Source of the DNA: Rhodospirillales bacterium
GTDB taxonomy: Bacteria > Pseudomonadota > Alphaproteobacteria > Rhodospirillales > Magnetovibrionaceae
DNA length: 64,000 nucleotides
Reading direction: 5' to 3'
Assembly (NCBI GenBank): GCA_024653965.1
Contig: JANLGW010000071.1
Location: 16,576 to 80,575 of the forward strand
Below, piece by piece: positions 36,711 through 43,349 of the stretch; position 1 is the first letter of the stretch, and the number at the start of each line of letters is the position of its first letter. Made by a program: the position numbers and the translations under genes. The notes under the pieces are model-generated. The model was not told where the DNA came from. It searched no databases and was given only the letters and a program-made list of their open reading frames with translations.

Positions 36711-38179
36711 CCAATGCGGCACAAATCGCTCAATTGTTCGACGATCTAAAACCTGCTTTCTCACTAGTGGATTATGAGGAGGTCGGCTTGCCTGTGTATA
36801 AGCTAACGGCTACCGTTTTAACCTTGGAGTCCAAAAAATATTCGCCGATCGATGAGTTTGTGCTCAGAAGCATAGATGCGGGCATGATCATTGCGGATGA
36901 TGTTGCAGGATTGCTGGGTATAGAAACCCGAATTGTAGAAGGGTGTCTTACTAATCTCATCCAGGATGACGATGTGTTCGTATCTCCGACCGGAGACCTC
37001 TCTTTAACAAAAAAAAGTCGCTTGGTGCTTGAGGGAGAAAAACCCGTAAAGCCGAGAGAACAGGCTGTGGTGTTTACCTATGATGCGCTTACTCGTCGCC
37101 CGCGCTACATAGGTCTTCCTCTTATTGGTCCCCGGGACCTTAAGGCAATGGGTTTCCGAGAAATACGTGCTATGCCACCTAGAAAGCCAGAGGCTGATGA
37201 AGTTGATGCCCGTGACCTTGAGGAAGCATTGGAAATGGAGGCTGGCACTAGAAAAAGGGATGTTGATATTCTTCGCGTTCGTGAAGTAAGACGCAAGGAA
37301 AACCACTTTCTACGCGCGGTAATGCTCATCTATCGATCTGGAGTTGGCGACGATGTACGGGTCCGGTTTGCGGTGGATGGGCGTTTGTCTGCGGAGCACG
37401 AAAAATCATTTTTAGCGGCGGGCGGTGTTGAGAGGCTGGGTATTCGAGATTCTATTCTCGACTCTGAACCGATCCCACCTCTAGTTGACTTAATCGGTGA
37501 GCAGTTAGTAACGGAGATTTCGGGCCATCTTTCTCCGGATGAAGATGCCGTGAAACTTAAAAGAAAATCCTCGATTGCACGATTTAAAGTCGAAACCGCT
37601 AAAAAAGGAGCTGTGTCGGAAGCTGATTTAGACAAAGATTTGTCTTATTTAGCTGCAATTTCCGAAGTCGAGACAGCAGAACGGGAATTGGCCTCACTAA
37701 AAGTTCGTCCCATTGCTGTTTATGAACATCCTCCATTGTTAGAAGATGCACTGGAGAGTGCTGAAAAGCGGGTGTTAATCATCTCGCCATGGATTACATC
37801 AGCTGTTGTTGACAAACGCTTCCTCAAGAGGCTGGAAGTTGCGTTGGAACGTGGCGTAGATGTGCGTATTGGATATGGGCTTGATGATAATCGAAGAGGC
37901 GGTCGCCCAGAACCGAATGCAGCCGAAAAGGCGCTTTATGATCTCGCCAAAAAGCATTCTCGATTGAAAGTGGTTTGGTTAGGTAATACTCATGCAAAGA
38001 TACTGCTGAAAGACAGTGAATGGTTTGTTGTTTCAAGTTTCAACTGGCTGTCGTTTAGAGGCGATCCTCGTCGAACATTCCGTGAAGAATGGGGAACCTT
38101 TGTTGGCGTGAGCTCTGCTGTAGATAAATATTTTGCTGAGTTTGCCCCGCGCTTTGAAATGACAGGAGCACGTGGATGA
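36707..38179 (+). CDS. mkoB: PLD-family nuclease-like protein; type I Mokosh MkoB-like
   Basis: The 490-residue protein has a C-terminal phospholipase D-like domain with one HKD motif, H429-x-K431-x4-D436 (HAKILLKD), followed by N446 in SSFNW. A single HKD means it should work as a dimer, as PLD nucleases do. About 120 N-terminal residues look like a winged-helix or DNA-binding region, and the middle is helical and charged. Its ATG overlaps the upstream stop (ATGA), so translation is coupled to the kinase-helicase. The nuclease activity is inferred from the family. Confidence 0.83.
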   Translation: MTNAAQIAQLFDDLKPAFSLVDYEEVGLPVYKLTATVLTLESKKYSPIDEFVLRSIDAGMIIADDVAGLLGIETRIVEGCLTNLIQDDDVFVSPTGDLSLTKKSRLVLEGEKPVKPREQAVVFTYDALTRRPRYIGLPLIGPRDLKAMGFREIRAMPPRKPEADEVDARDLEEALEMEAGTRKRDVDILRVREVRRKENHFLRAVMLIYRSGVGDDVRVRFAVDGRLSAEHEKSFLAAGGVERLGIRDSILDSEPIPPLVDLIGEQLVTEISGHLSPDEDAVKLKRKSSIARFKVETAKKGAVSEADLDKDLSYLAAISEVETAERELASLKVRPIAVYEHPPLLEDALESAEKRVLIISPWITSAVVDKRFLKRLEVALERGVDVRIGYGLDDNRRGGRPEPNAAEKALYDLAKKHSRLKVVWLGNTHAKILLKDSEWFVVSSFNWLSFRGDPRRTFREEWGTFVGVSSAVDKYFAEFAPRFEMTGARG

Positions 38180-38919
38180 TCAATGGATATGATTCTATCA
38201 TCCGTGTGTGGGCAGCTACAGATGTTGGTAAAGTGCGCGAAGAAAATGAAGATTGTGTTGGTGCGGGTGATCAAATCCTTCAATCCTCTTCGGGGCGTTT
38301 TGATCTTAGGTTCTCGATTGGTGATGAGGCCATCGCTGTTGTCGTAGCAGATGGTGTAGGAGGAAGCCGCGGCGGAAAGGTAGCATCTGGATTGGCAGTC
38401 TCGGGCTTTCTTAGCCGGTGCATTTATGGTGCTGATGTACCGTCTTTAGTATCAGTTCTTGGTGAGATTTCTGAGCGTATTCGTCTTGCATGCGCGCAAG
38501 ACTCGGCCACCAGAGGCGGCTCCACTACATTAGCAGGGTTGGTTTTTACTCGTTCAGGTGGAATCGCTTTCAATGTAGGCGACAGCCGTATCTATCTACT
38601 TATTGAAAATGAACTTATCACGCTGTCCCGAGATCATGTTTCTACTGCTGATCCCCGTATGTTGACGAAGTTTCTCGGTGGCAGTGGAAGCGCTGCTATG
38701 CCGCATGTTCATCAATTTAATTTTGAGAAAAGTGTACGTTTTCTCATTTGCTCTGATGGACTTTATAGTGTCTTGCCACATGCGGCTTTAGTTCAAATGA
38801 CATCGCTATTGAATGGAGAAGTTGCAGTGAATTCTCTCATGGATGCAGCTTTGACAGCAGGGGCTCCCGATAATGTTTCGCTCGCTGTTTGTGACTATTT
38901 ATACGCCAGTCACACGTAA
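38176..38919 (+). CDS. PP2C-family Ser/Thr protein phosphatase
   Basis: The 247-residue protein carries the full PP2C motif set: TDVGKVREENED at residues 15-26, ADGVGG at 58-63, GGSTTLAGLV, VGDSRIYLL, LICSDGLYSV and APDNVSLAVCDY. Metal-binding aspartates are intact, so it should be active. It overlaps the PLD gene by ATGA and is clearly the third gene of the kinase operon; by position it would reverse the kinase's phosphorylation. I know of no PP2C in described Mokosh systems. The last seven codons and the stop are borrowed from the antisense strand of a tnsC remnant. Confidence 0.88.
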   Translation: MINGYDSIIRVWAATDVGKVREENEDCVGAGDQILQSSSGRFDLRFSIGDEAIAVVVADGVGGSRGGKVASGLAVSGFLSRCIYGADVPSLVSVLGEISERIRLACAQDSATRGGSTTLAGLVFTRSGGIAFNVGDSRIYLLIENELITLSRDHVSTADPRMLTKFLGGSGSAAMPHVHQFNFEKSVRFLICSDGLYSVLPHAALVQMTSLLNGEVAVNSLMDAALTAGAPDNVSLAVCDYLYASHT

Positions 38920-39051
38920 CCGATCTCCTGGCGACGTCCACCGGATTTCACCGAGCATATCAAAACTTAATTTCTTGCGCCCCGTGGTTTCAGCAAGCTC
39001 AATGAGCCTGCAGACGATTTCCCGGGTTTCGCCGGTGAGGCCATCACTCAT
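38899..39051 (-). pseudogene. remnant of a second tnsC (C-terminal 50 residues)
   Basis: Read on the minus strand, this stretch encodes the last 50 residues of TnsC with its stop codon. 48 of 50 residues equal the intact tnsC at 45599-46492 (the differences are N to G and K to R). Similarity stops about nine bases upstream of 39051 and nothing else of tnsC is present. The DNA differs at several synonymous sites, so it is an allele from a related element and not a fresh duplication. Confidence 0.9.
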
Positions 39052-39175
39052 GGTATGTGACCTGAGACCCGAGGTGGGGATACAGTCCGATATGGCTATG
39101 GCTCAAGGAGCATTATGATGAGCAGTACCTCAAAGTCAGATTAGGTCGGAATTACTACACGTTGATTCACAATGG

Positions 39176-39622
39176 TTAGTCGTCTTTCGACTTCTGTCTT
39201 TCGAGGTAAGCTCCGATTGCAGAGCCGATTAAACCGCCAAGCACTGTGCCAATAACCGGAATTGCCGAACCAGCAACGACACCAAACGCCGCCCCACTGG
39301 CTCCGGAGATAATCGAACCGGCCAGCGCCCCCCCTCCAACTGCACCAACGACGACCTTCAACCCCTTTCTTACGGCGCCTATCTCCCCTTCCCTAGCAGC
39401 ACCGAGGATAGCTTCGGAAGTGGTGTCGAGAAAATCTGCAGCAATCCGAAGTTGGTCAACGGAGAGCGTAGCCTCTCCTTTTTCAATCCGCGACCAATTG
39501 GACGGACTTACACCGACAGCTGCTGCTAGATCGCTTTGCCTGAGGTTCTTCGCCTTACGTAATACGACTAAGGTTTGGCCGAGCACAGCGCCTGTCGTGG
39601 TAACTAGGGTAGGGGTTTCCAC
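39176..39622 (-). CDS. XRE-type HTH protein with C-terminal glycine-zipper membrane segment
   Basis: The 148-residue protein has an XRE/Cro HTH (about residues 14-75, LRQSDLAAAVGVSPSNWSRIEKG) followed by a very Gly/Ala-rich hydrophobic region (about 88-140, with GGALAGSIISGASGAAFG and VLGGLIGSAIGAY) and a charged tail. The second part resembles glycine-zipper membrane segments. A DNA-binding domain joined to a membrane segment is unusual. It is divergent from a small membrane protein, with a long palindrome between them that is a plausible operator. Confidence 0.75.
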   Translation of the reverse strand: METPTLVTTTGAVLGQTLVVLRKAKNLRQSDLAAAVGVSPSNWSRIEKGEATLSVDQLRIAADFLDTTSEAILGAAREGEIGAVRKGLKVVVGAVGGGALAGSIISGASGAAFGVVAGSAIPVIGTVLGGLIGSAIGAYLERQKSKDD

Positions 39623-39693
39623 ATTGTTCTCCAGAAATTTATCTCACGATATTCTAACACAGCATGCATCAAGGGAAAATGGGCATATTTCGT

Positions 39694-39731
39694 AATTAAG
39701 CATAGTTGCTGTATTGCAATTATGCTTAATT
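39694..39731. promoter_or_regulatory. 38-base imperfect palindrome, likely operator
   Basis: AATTAAGCATA at 39694-39704 and TATGCTTAATT at 39721-39731 are perfect inverted copies, with TTGC and GCAA paired inside. It lies in the intergenic region of the divergent XRE and small membrane protein genes, so the XRE protein is the natural candidate to bind it. Confidence 0.65.
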
Positions 39732-39786
39732 GGCATTATCCTAGCTTCAGAAATTACTACATGACCTTTCAACCAGGAGTACAAAC

Positions 39787-40044
39787 ATGACTGCCATTCC
39801 CCCGGATAACAAACCCTCTCAAACTAAACGCCTCCTCAAGTTTCTCGCGCTCGGAGGATTGTGCGTGGCGGCAACCGCTATCTTATTGAGATTCCCTTCC
39901 GCCAGGGGCAGTCTGGTTAAAGGTCTTATCGTTACCAAGGATGTAACAGAGGATATGGCAAGCTGGGCAGGCTCTGTACTGAGCGATCCAGATGCCCCGG
40001 AGTGGATGAAAAGCATTGCAGGCTCAATCCTCTCCCAGGCTTGA
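39787..40044 (+). CDS. small single-pass membrane protein, unknown
   Basis: The 85-residue protein has a basic N terminus, one membrane helix (about residues 18-36, FLALGGLCVAATAILLRF) and a C-terminal amphipathic region ending SIAGSILSQA. AGGAG lies ten bases before the ATG. No family is recognised. Its place opposite the XRE/glycine-zipper gene suggests the two act together, perhaps as a toxin-antitoxin or signalling pair; this is a guess. Confidence 0.6.
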   Translation: MTAIPPDNKPSQTKRLLKFLALGGLCVAATAILLRFPSARGSLVKGLIVTKDVTEDMASWAGSVLSDPDAPEWMKSIAGSILSQA

Positions 40045-40049
40045 TGGCA

Positions 40050-40153
40050 GTGATTGATCTGAAAGAGCGGGCGATGCAGCCCGTGGCGCTCGGGCGCAAA
40101 AATTGGCTGTTCGCTGGTTCCGAGGGCGGCGGAAAGGCCATGGCCATCGCCTT
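40050..40153 (+). pseudogene. IS66-family transposase fragment
   Basis: The frame reads DLKERAMQPVALGRKNWLFA followed by GSEGGGKAMAIAF, a conserved piece near the C terminus of IS66 TnpC transposases (typically RAVALGRRNYLFAGSD). It is cut at both sides: no start upstream, and similarity ends just before a TnsB-like repeat at 40162. No inverted repeats of an IS66 element are seen. Confidence 0.75.
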
Positions 40154-40161
40154 TAACAAAA

Positions 40162-40180
40162 TCACAGCTTAGCGTGTCGC
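40162..40180 (+). repeat. 19-base copy of the outer transposon-end repeat
   Basis: TCACAGCTTAGCGTGTCGC is identical to the reverse complement of 32778-32796, which lies outside the transposon. It abuts the truncated IS66 fragment and includes TTAGCG-TGT-CGCTAA, a small palindrome. It marks an internal junction with another transposon end. Confidence 0.65.
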
Positions 40181-40233
40181 TAATTTTACGACTTTTTCAA
40201 TGCTATCAATCCGCTATGGATGCGCTTGATTTG

Positions 40234-41307
40234 TTAGGCCGCGCGTTTCTTCTTTCGGTCCTTACTGCTCGACACCGCCTCAAGATGCTTAATGATAGAA
40301 AGCCCAATTATCTCTCCAAGTCGTACAGGAACAGCGTTTCCTATCAGGCGACCTACGGTCTTGAAATTGGGTTTTGAGCCAGGGGGAATGAATTGATAAT
40401 CCTTAGGGAAAGTTTGAAGCATTGCAGCCTCCCGAAGAGATATGGCCCTATCTTGTTTAGGATGCCCAAAACGACCATTCCCGAAGCCGTAGCATTGCGT
40501 TGTCATCGTTGGAGAAGGCGCATCCCACCGCATCCGACCATAAACTCCAGAATAGGTCTTGCCCGATTTCTTCTTATGGCAACGTGCAACTAGGCTCTTC
40601 GGCCAATCTCGCCAAGTCCCCCCTGGCTTGGAGGCTTTGATGCGTTTTAGATTTGTACTTGAGAGAACGCTCGCTACGTGAAGTGGGTCCTTCGGATCTT
40701 TATCACCAGCATAAAGATGGGCAAGGCCCTCAATCGTATTGCGAACAGTTTGCCAACTGTTCTTCTCAAGATGTGTCGGTTTGATTATTTCGATTGGGCC
40801 AAGCAATGAGGCGAGCAAGACGAGGCGGCGGCGTGTTTGAGGTACGCCATAATGGTGGCAATTTACTTGGTCGAACCAAACATGATAGCCAAGGTCCTCT
40901 AATGTTTTTTTGAACTTTTGGAAGACAGCGTGCTTTTTGAGTTGAGCAACGTTCTCCATACTGACGAGCTCTGGGCGAACATCCTTAACGATTCTGCTGA
41001 ATGCATTCAGCAAGCCCCACTTCTCTTTTCCATAATCGATTTTACCGCGGGTGTAAGAAGAGAAGGGTTGACACGGTGCACAGCCTGCTATGAGTCTTAC
41101 ATCGTTCCCGGTTAAATAGGCTGAGATAGTTTCGGATGTAAGAGTGGTTACATCCTCTTTTAAAAATGTGGCATCGTTATTGAATTCATAAGGATATTTG
41201 CATGCCGAATCAATGTCGATGCCCATACGAACATCAATGCCTACATTTGCAAGTCCTCTGGTAAGCCCGCCGGCACCGCAGAACAAATCGACTGCTTTGA
41301 TTTTCAT
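40234..41307 (-). CDS. DNA cytosine-C5 methyltransferase
   Basis: The 357-residue enzyme has all main motifs: I DLFCGAGGLTRG at residues 7-18, IV APCQPFSSY with catalytic Cys79, VI MENV at 117-120, VIII QTRRRLVLLA, a variable target-recognition region and C-terminal RLIGNAVPVRLG. The target site cannot be read. The ATG at 41307 is preceded by GGGGAAA. No restriction enzyme of recognised family is adjacent; the three genes upstream on the same strand may be its partners, or it may be an orphan. Confidence 0.92.
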   Translation of the reverse strand: MKIKAVDLFCGAGGLTRGLANVGIDVRMGIDIDSACKYPYEFNNDATFLKEDVTTLTSETISAYLTGNDVRLIAGCAPCQPFSSYTRGKIDYGKEKWGLLNAFSRIVKDVRPELVSMENVAQLKKHAVFQKFKKTLEDLGYHVWFDQVNCHHYGVPQTRRRLVLLASLLGPIEIIKPTHLEKNSWQTVRNTIEGLAHLYAGDKDPKDPLHVASVLSSTNLKRIKASKPGGTWRDWPKSLVARCHKKKSGKTYSGVYGRMRWDAPSPTMTTQCYGFGNGRFGHPKQDRAISLREAAMLQTFPKDYQFIPPGSKPNFKTVGRLIGNAVPVRLGEIIGLSIIKHLEAVSSSKDRKKKRAA

Positions 41308-41427
41308 GATTTCCCCATGGCAACATAGCTCGCTTGTACATTGTAGCACTAGCGAGAATCGACATCGAGAGGAAATATGAACCCTGAAAATTAATATTAT
41401 ATATAGTGTATATGGGAAATTATACGT

Positions 41428-42069
41428 TTATGCGACATCATTCAAAGGGAGAAGCTTTTTGAGCGATATGCTGTATATGGCTGTTTTTAACTTCGTCAAT
41501 AGGTCATTATGCATTTCTCGTCCGTAAAGAGAAACGGTTGCATAGGCAGCAACGTCTTTCGGGGTAACCCCTATTTCCTCTGTGACTAATATGGGAAATG
41601 CTGGAGTGCTGTCATCTATGTAGGGTGCCGACGCTGGCCAAAATTGGGAATTAGAGAAATTATTATTGAACTGCGCGTGCCAATATTTATGTTTATTACG
41701 AGCATGCGGAGATTCAAATCGAAAGCCATAAACTTGATTTTCTGCACGTTTGATCATTATTTCAAGTTTGCAGGTTGAAAAATCTTTATCAGTTTTTTTA
41801 TCAAAACTCCATTCAGCCCAAAGGGCTATTACTGCGTTTTGCATCCCGCTTGGGGGGCGGAGGTAAAAAACTTTATTTCCGAAAGTCCCCGACGAGTGGG
41901 TTAGTAATCTGTTGATCTCATATTCAGAGGCAATCCACTGCCAACTTCCAAGTTCGGCAACGCGGTTCCGTATCCCGGGAGTTGTAATTCTTTCGTTTCG
42001 AGCTTTCTCGCCGTCTCGATACAAGGCAACTATCAAGTCCTTAAAATGCTTCATGCCTGTCGCATCCAT
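41428..42069 (-). CDS. protein of unknown function, 213 residues, in GHKL/receiver-like cluster
   Basis: This is a soluble mixed alpha/beta protein with several aromatic motifs (SWQWIASEYEINRLL, FRFESPHARNKHKYWHAQF). I recognise no family and no clear catalytic motif; the central His/Arg/Lys-rich stretch is a possible active or binding site. GGGGGGAAAG precedes the ATG. It starts 16 bases after the stop of the receiver-like gene, so these belong to one operon. It could be an effector or nuclease subunit, but nothing shows this. Confidence 0.7.
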   Translation of the reverse strand: MDATGMKHFKDLIVALYRDGEKARNERITTPGIRNRVAELGSWQWIASEYEINRLLTHSSGTFGNKVFYLRPPSGMQNAVIALWAEWSFDKKTDKDFSTCKLEIMIKRAENQVYGFRFESPHARNKHKYWHAQFNNNFSNSQFWPASAPYIDDSTPAFPILVTEEIGVTPKDVAAYATVSLYGREMHNDLLTKLKTAIYSISLKKLLPLNDVA

Positions 42070-42085
42070 ATGCTTTCCCCCCTCA

Positions 42086-43348
42086 TTAGGCTAGCCGAAC
42101 CTTTGGGGCATAGCGGATGTCTGGATTGCTCAGCCCGGCCTTAGAAATATATCGACTGGCCCATAATGAATTGAAGGCTGCAGTGAATTCCTCGCACTCA
42201 GCAATTGGCGCAAAGCGAGAAAAATCTTCCTGAAAGACATAGCCCGCGTCACTGCTGTCTTTAAATGACAGATAGGCATTGTCTATTTCAGGGCTAGTTT
42301 GGACGTCGTTCAGCCAGTACGTTGTTTTCGATAACCAGCACTCTTTATCGAACTTAAAACTATTTTTGATTAGGCTATTCTTGAAAAGGTCGTTCCCGGA
42401 AAGTGACACATATTTATCCCATGTCTCCTGTGATGAAGTGTCACCTTCGACAAGCCAGGGCATACGTTGTGCCAGATGAGGAACATCAATAAGGGTGTCT
42501 TGTGCGGCAAGAACCATATCATTTAACCAGCGACGCAGTTCTGAAACGACAATGCGTATTGCAGTAAGTCGCATTATGTCATCTGAAAGTTGGTCTGCAA
42601 GATATGTTCTGATGTCAGCATCAATACTAACACATCCATTCTTCAAGAAATCGGCGAAGGTTGCTTTTTCTGGAGCAGAGCTTTCGGGGTTAAGAATGCC
42701 AAGAGCGGAGCGCGAAAGGGAACCCAAACGCTCTTCACTGAAGTCAAAATAATCTAGGATACGTGTGGTGAAATCCACTTTGGCCATGCTTGATATGCAC
42801 GTTTCTACATCGTTGATTACTTGTGGCAGTGATGGCCATTGCCATGGGCGGAAATTGCATTTTTCTCCGGTTGTCATCGCTGATGTAGACAGTGTCCAAA
42901 GGCCTGGATTTTCGAGAAATTTGTCATTCATATGCAAATCTGCTGCAGTTTGAGTTGGCGGCAGCATTGATAGGTCGAAGTCGCGCTCTTGGAATCGATT
43001 CAGGACAATGACAAAGGGAATTCCTGCAAAGGCTCGGAATAGTCCCGCAAGGTCTTCTGCGGTTAACCATCCGTGGTCTGCAAGCTGAGGCAACTGAAAG
43101 TCAATAAATAAAACGTCAGTATCATGAAGAGCCTCAAGATTATTGTGCCAGGTATTAGGCTCGTTTTCCCAGTTATCGCCATCGTTCTTCCGCATTCCAG
43201 CCGCAAACTTAACGAGAGATGCCGCGAGCTCATGATCGCAGGGGTGAACCTGAGCATCAATGGTGGCCGCTTTAAGTGCATTCTTAATGCTGTTAGTGCT
43301 CGCCTCTTCATTTGCTTGGCGATCATCGAGAACTCGAATCTTCATCAT
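42086..43348 (-). CDS. receiver-like domain protein with unknown C-terminal region
   Basis: The 420-residue protein begins MKIRVLDDRQANEEA, with an acidic pair at residues 8-9, and reaches a strand VLFIDFQLP with Asp83, then a strand IPFVIVLNR. This is the layout of a response-regulator receiver domain with the phosphoacceptor in place, though with a large insert before Asp83. Residues 130-420 resemble no DNA-binding or enzymatic domain I know. The start follows the GHKL gene stop by one base, so the pair is co-translated. It is the likely phosphotransfer or signalling partner of that protein. Confidence 0.7.
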   Translation of the reverse strand: MMKIRVLDDRQANEEASTNSIKNALKAATIDAQVHPCDHELAASLVKFAAGMRKNDGDNWENEPNTWHNNLEALHDTDVLFIDFQLPQLADHGWLTAEDLAGLFRAFAGIPFVIVLNRFQERDFDLSMLPPTQTAADLHMNDKFLENPGLWTLSTSAMTTGEKCNFRPWQWPSLPQVINDVETCISSMAKVDFTTRILDYFDFSEERLGSLSRSALGILNPESSAPEKATFADFLKNGCVSIDADIRTYLADQLSDDIMRLTAIRIVVSELRRWLNDMVLAAQDTLIDVPHLAQRMPWLVEGDTSSQETWDKYVSLSGNDLFKNSLIKNSFKFDKECWLSKTTYWLNDVQTSPEIDNAYLSFKDSSDAGYVFQEDFSRFAPIAECEEFTAAFNSLWASRYISKAGLSNPDIRYAPKVRLA

Positions 43349-43349
43349 G

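Noticed and set aside
33243..38919. DISARM or BREX assignment of the kinase/helicase/PLD operon
   Set aside because: There is no DUF1998 gene, no SF2 DrmA-type helicase, no BrxL, PglZ or adenine methylase here. The helicase is SF1/UPF1-like, which fits Mokosh better.
38920..39175. Additional gene between PP2C and the XRE protein
   Set aside because: The open frame there is the complement of the tnsC remnant plus unrelated sequence without a ribosome binding site.
40050..40172. Functional IS66 element
   Set aside because: Only about 35 codons of the transposase are present, without start, accessory genes or inverted repeats.
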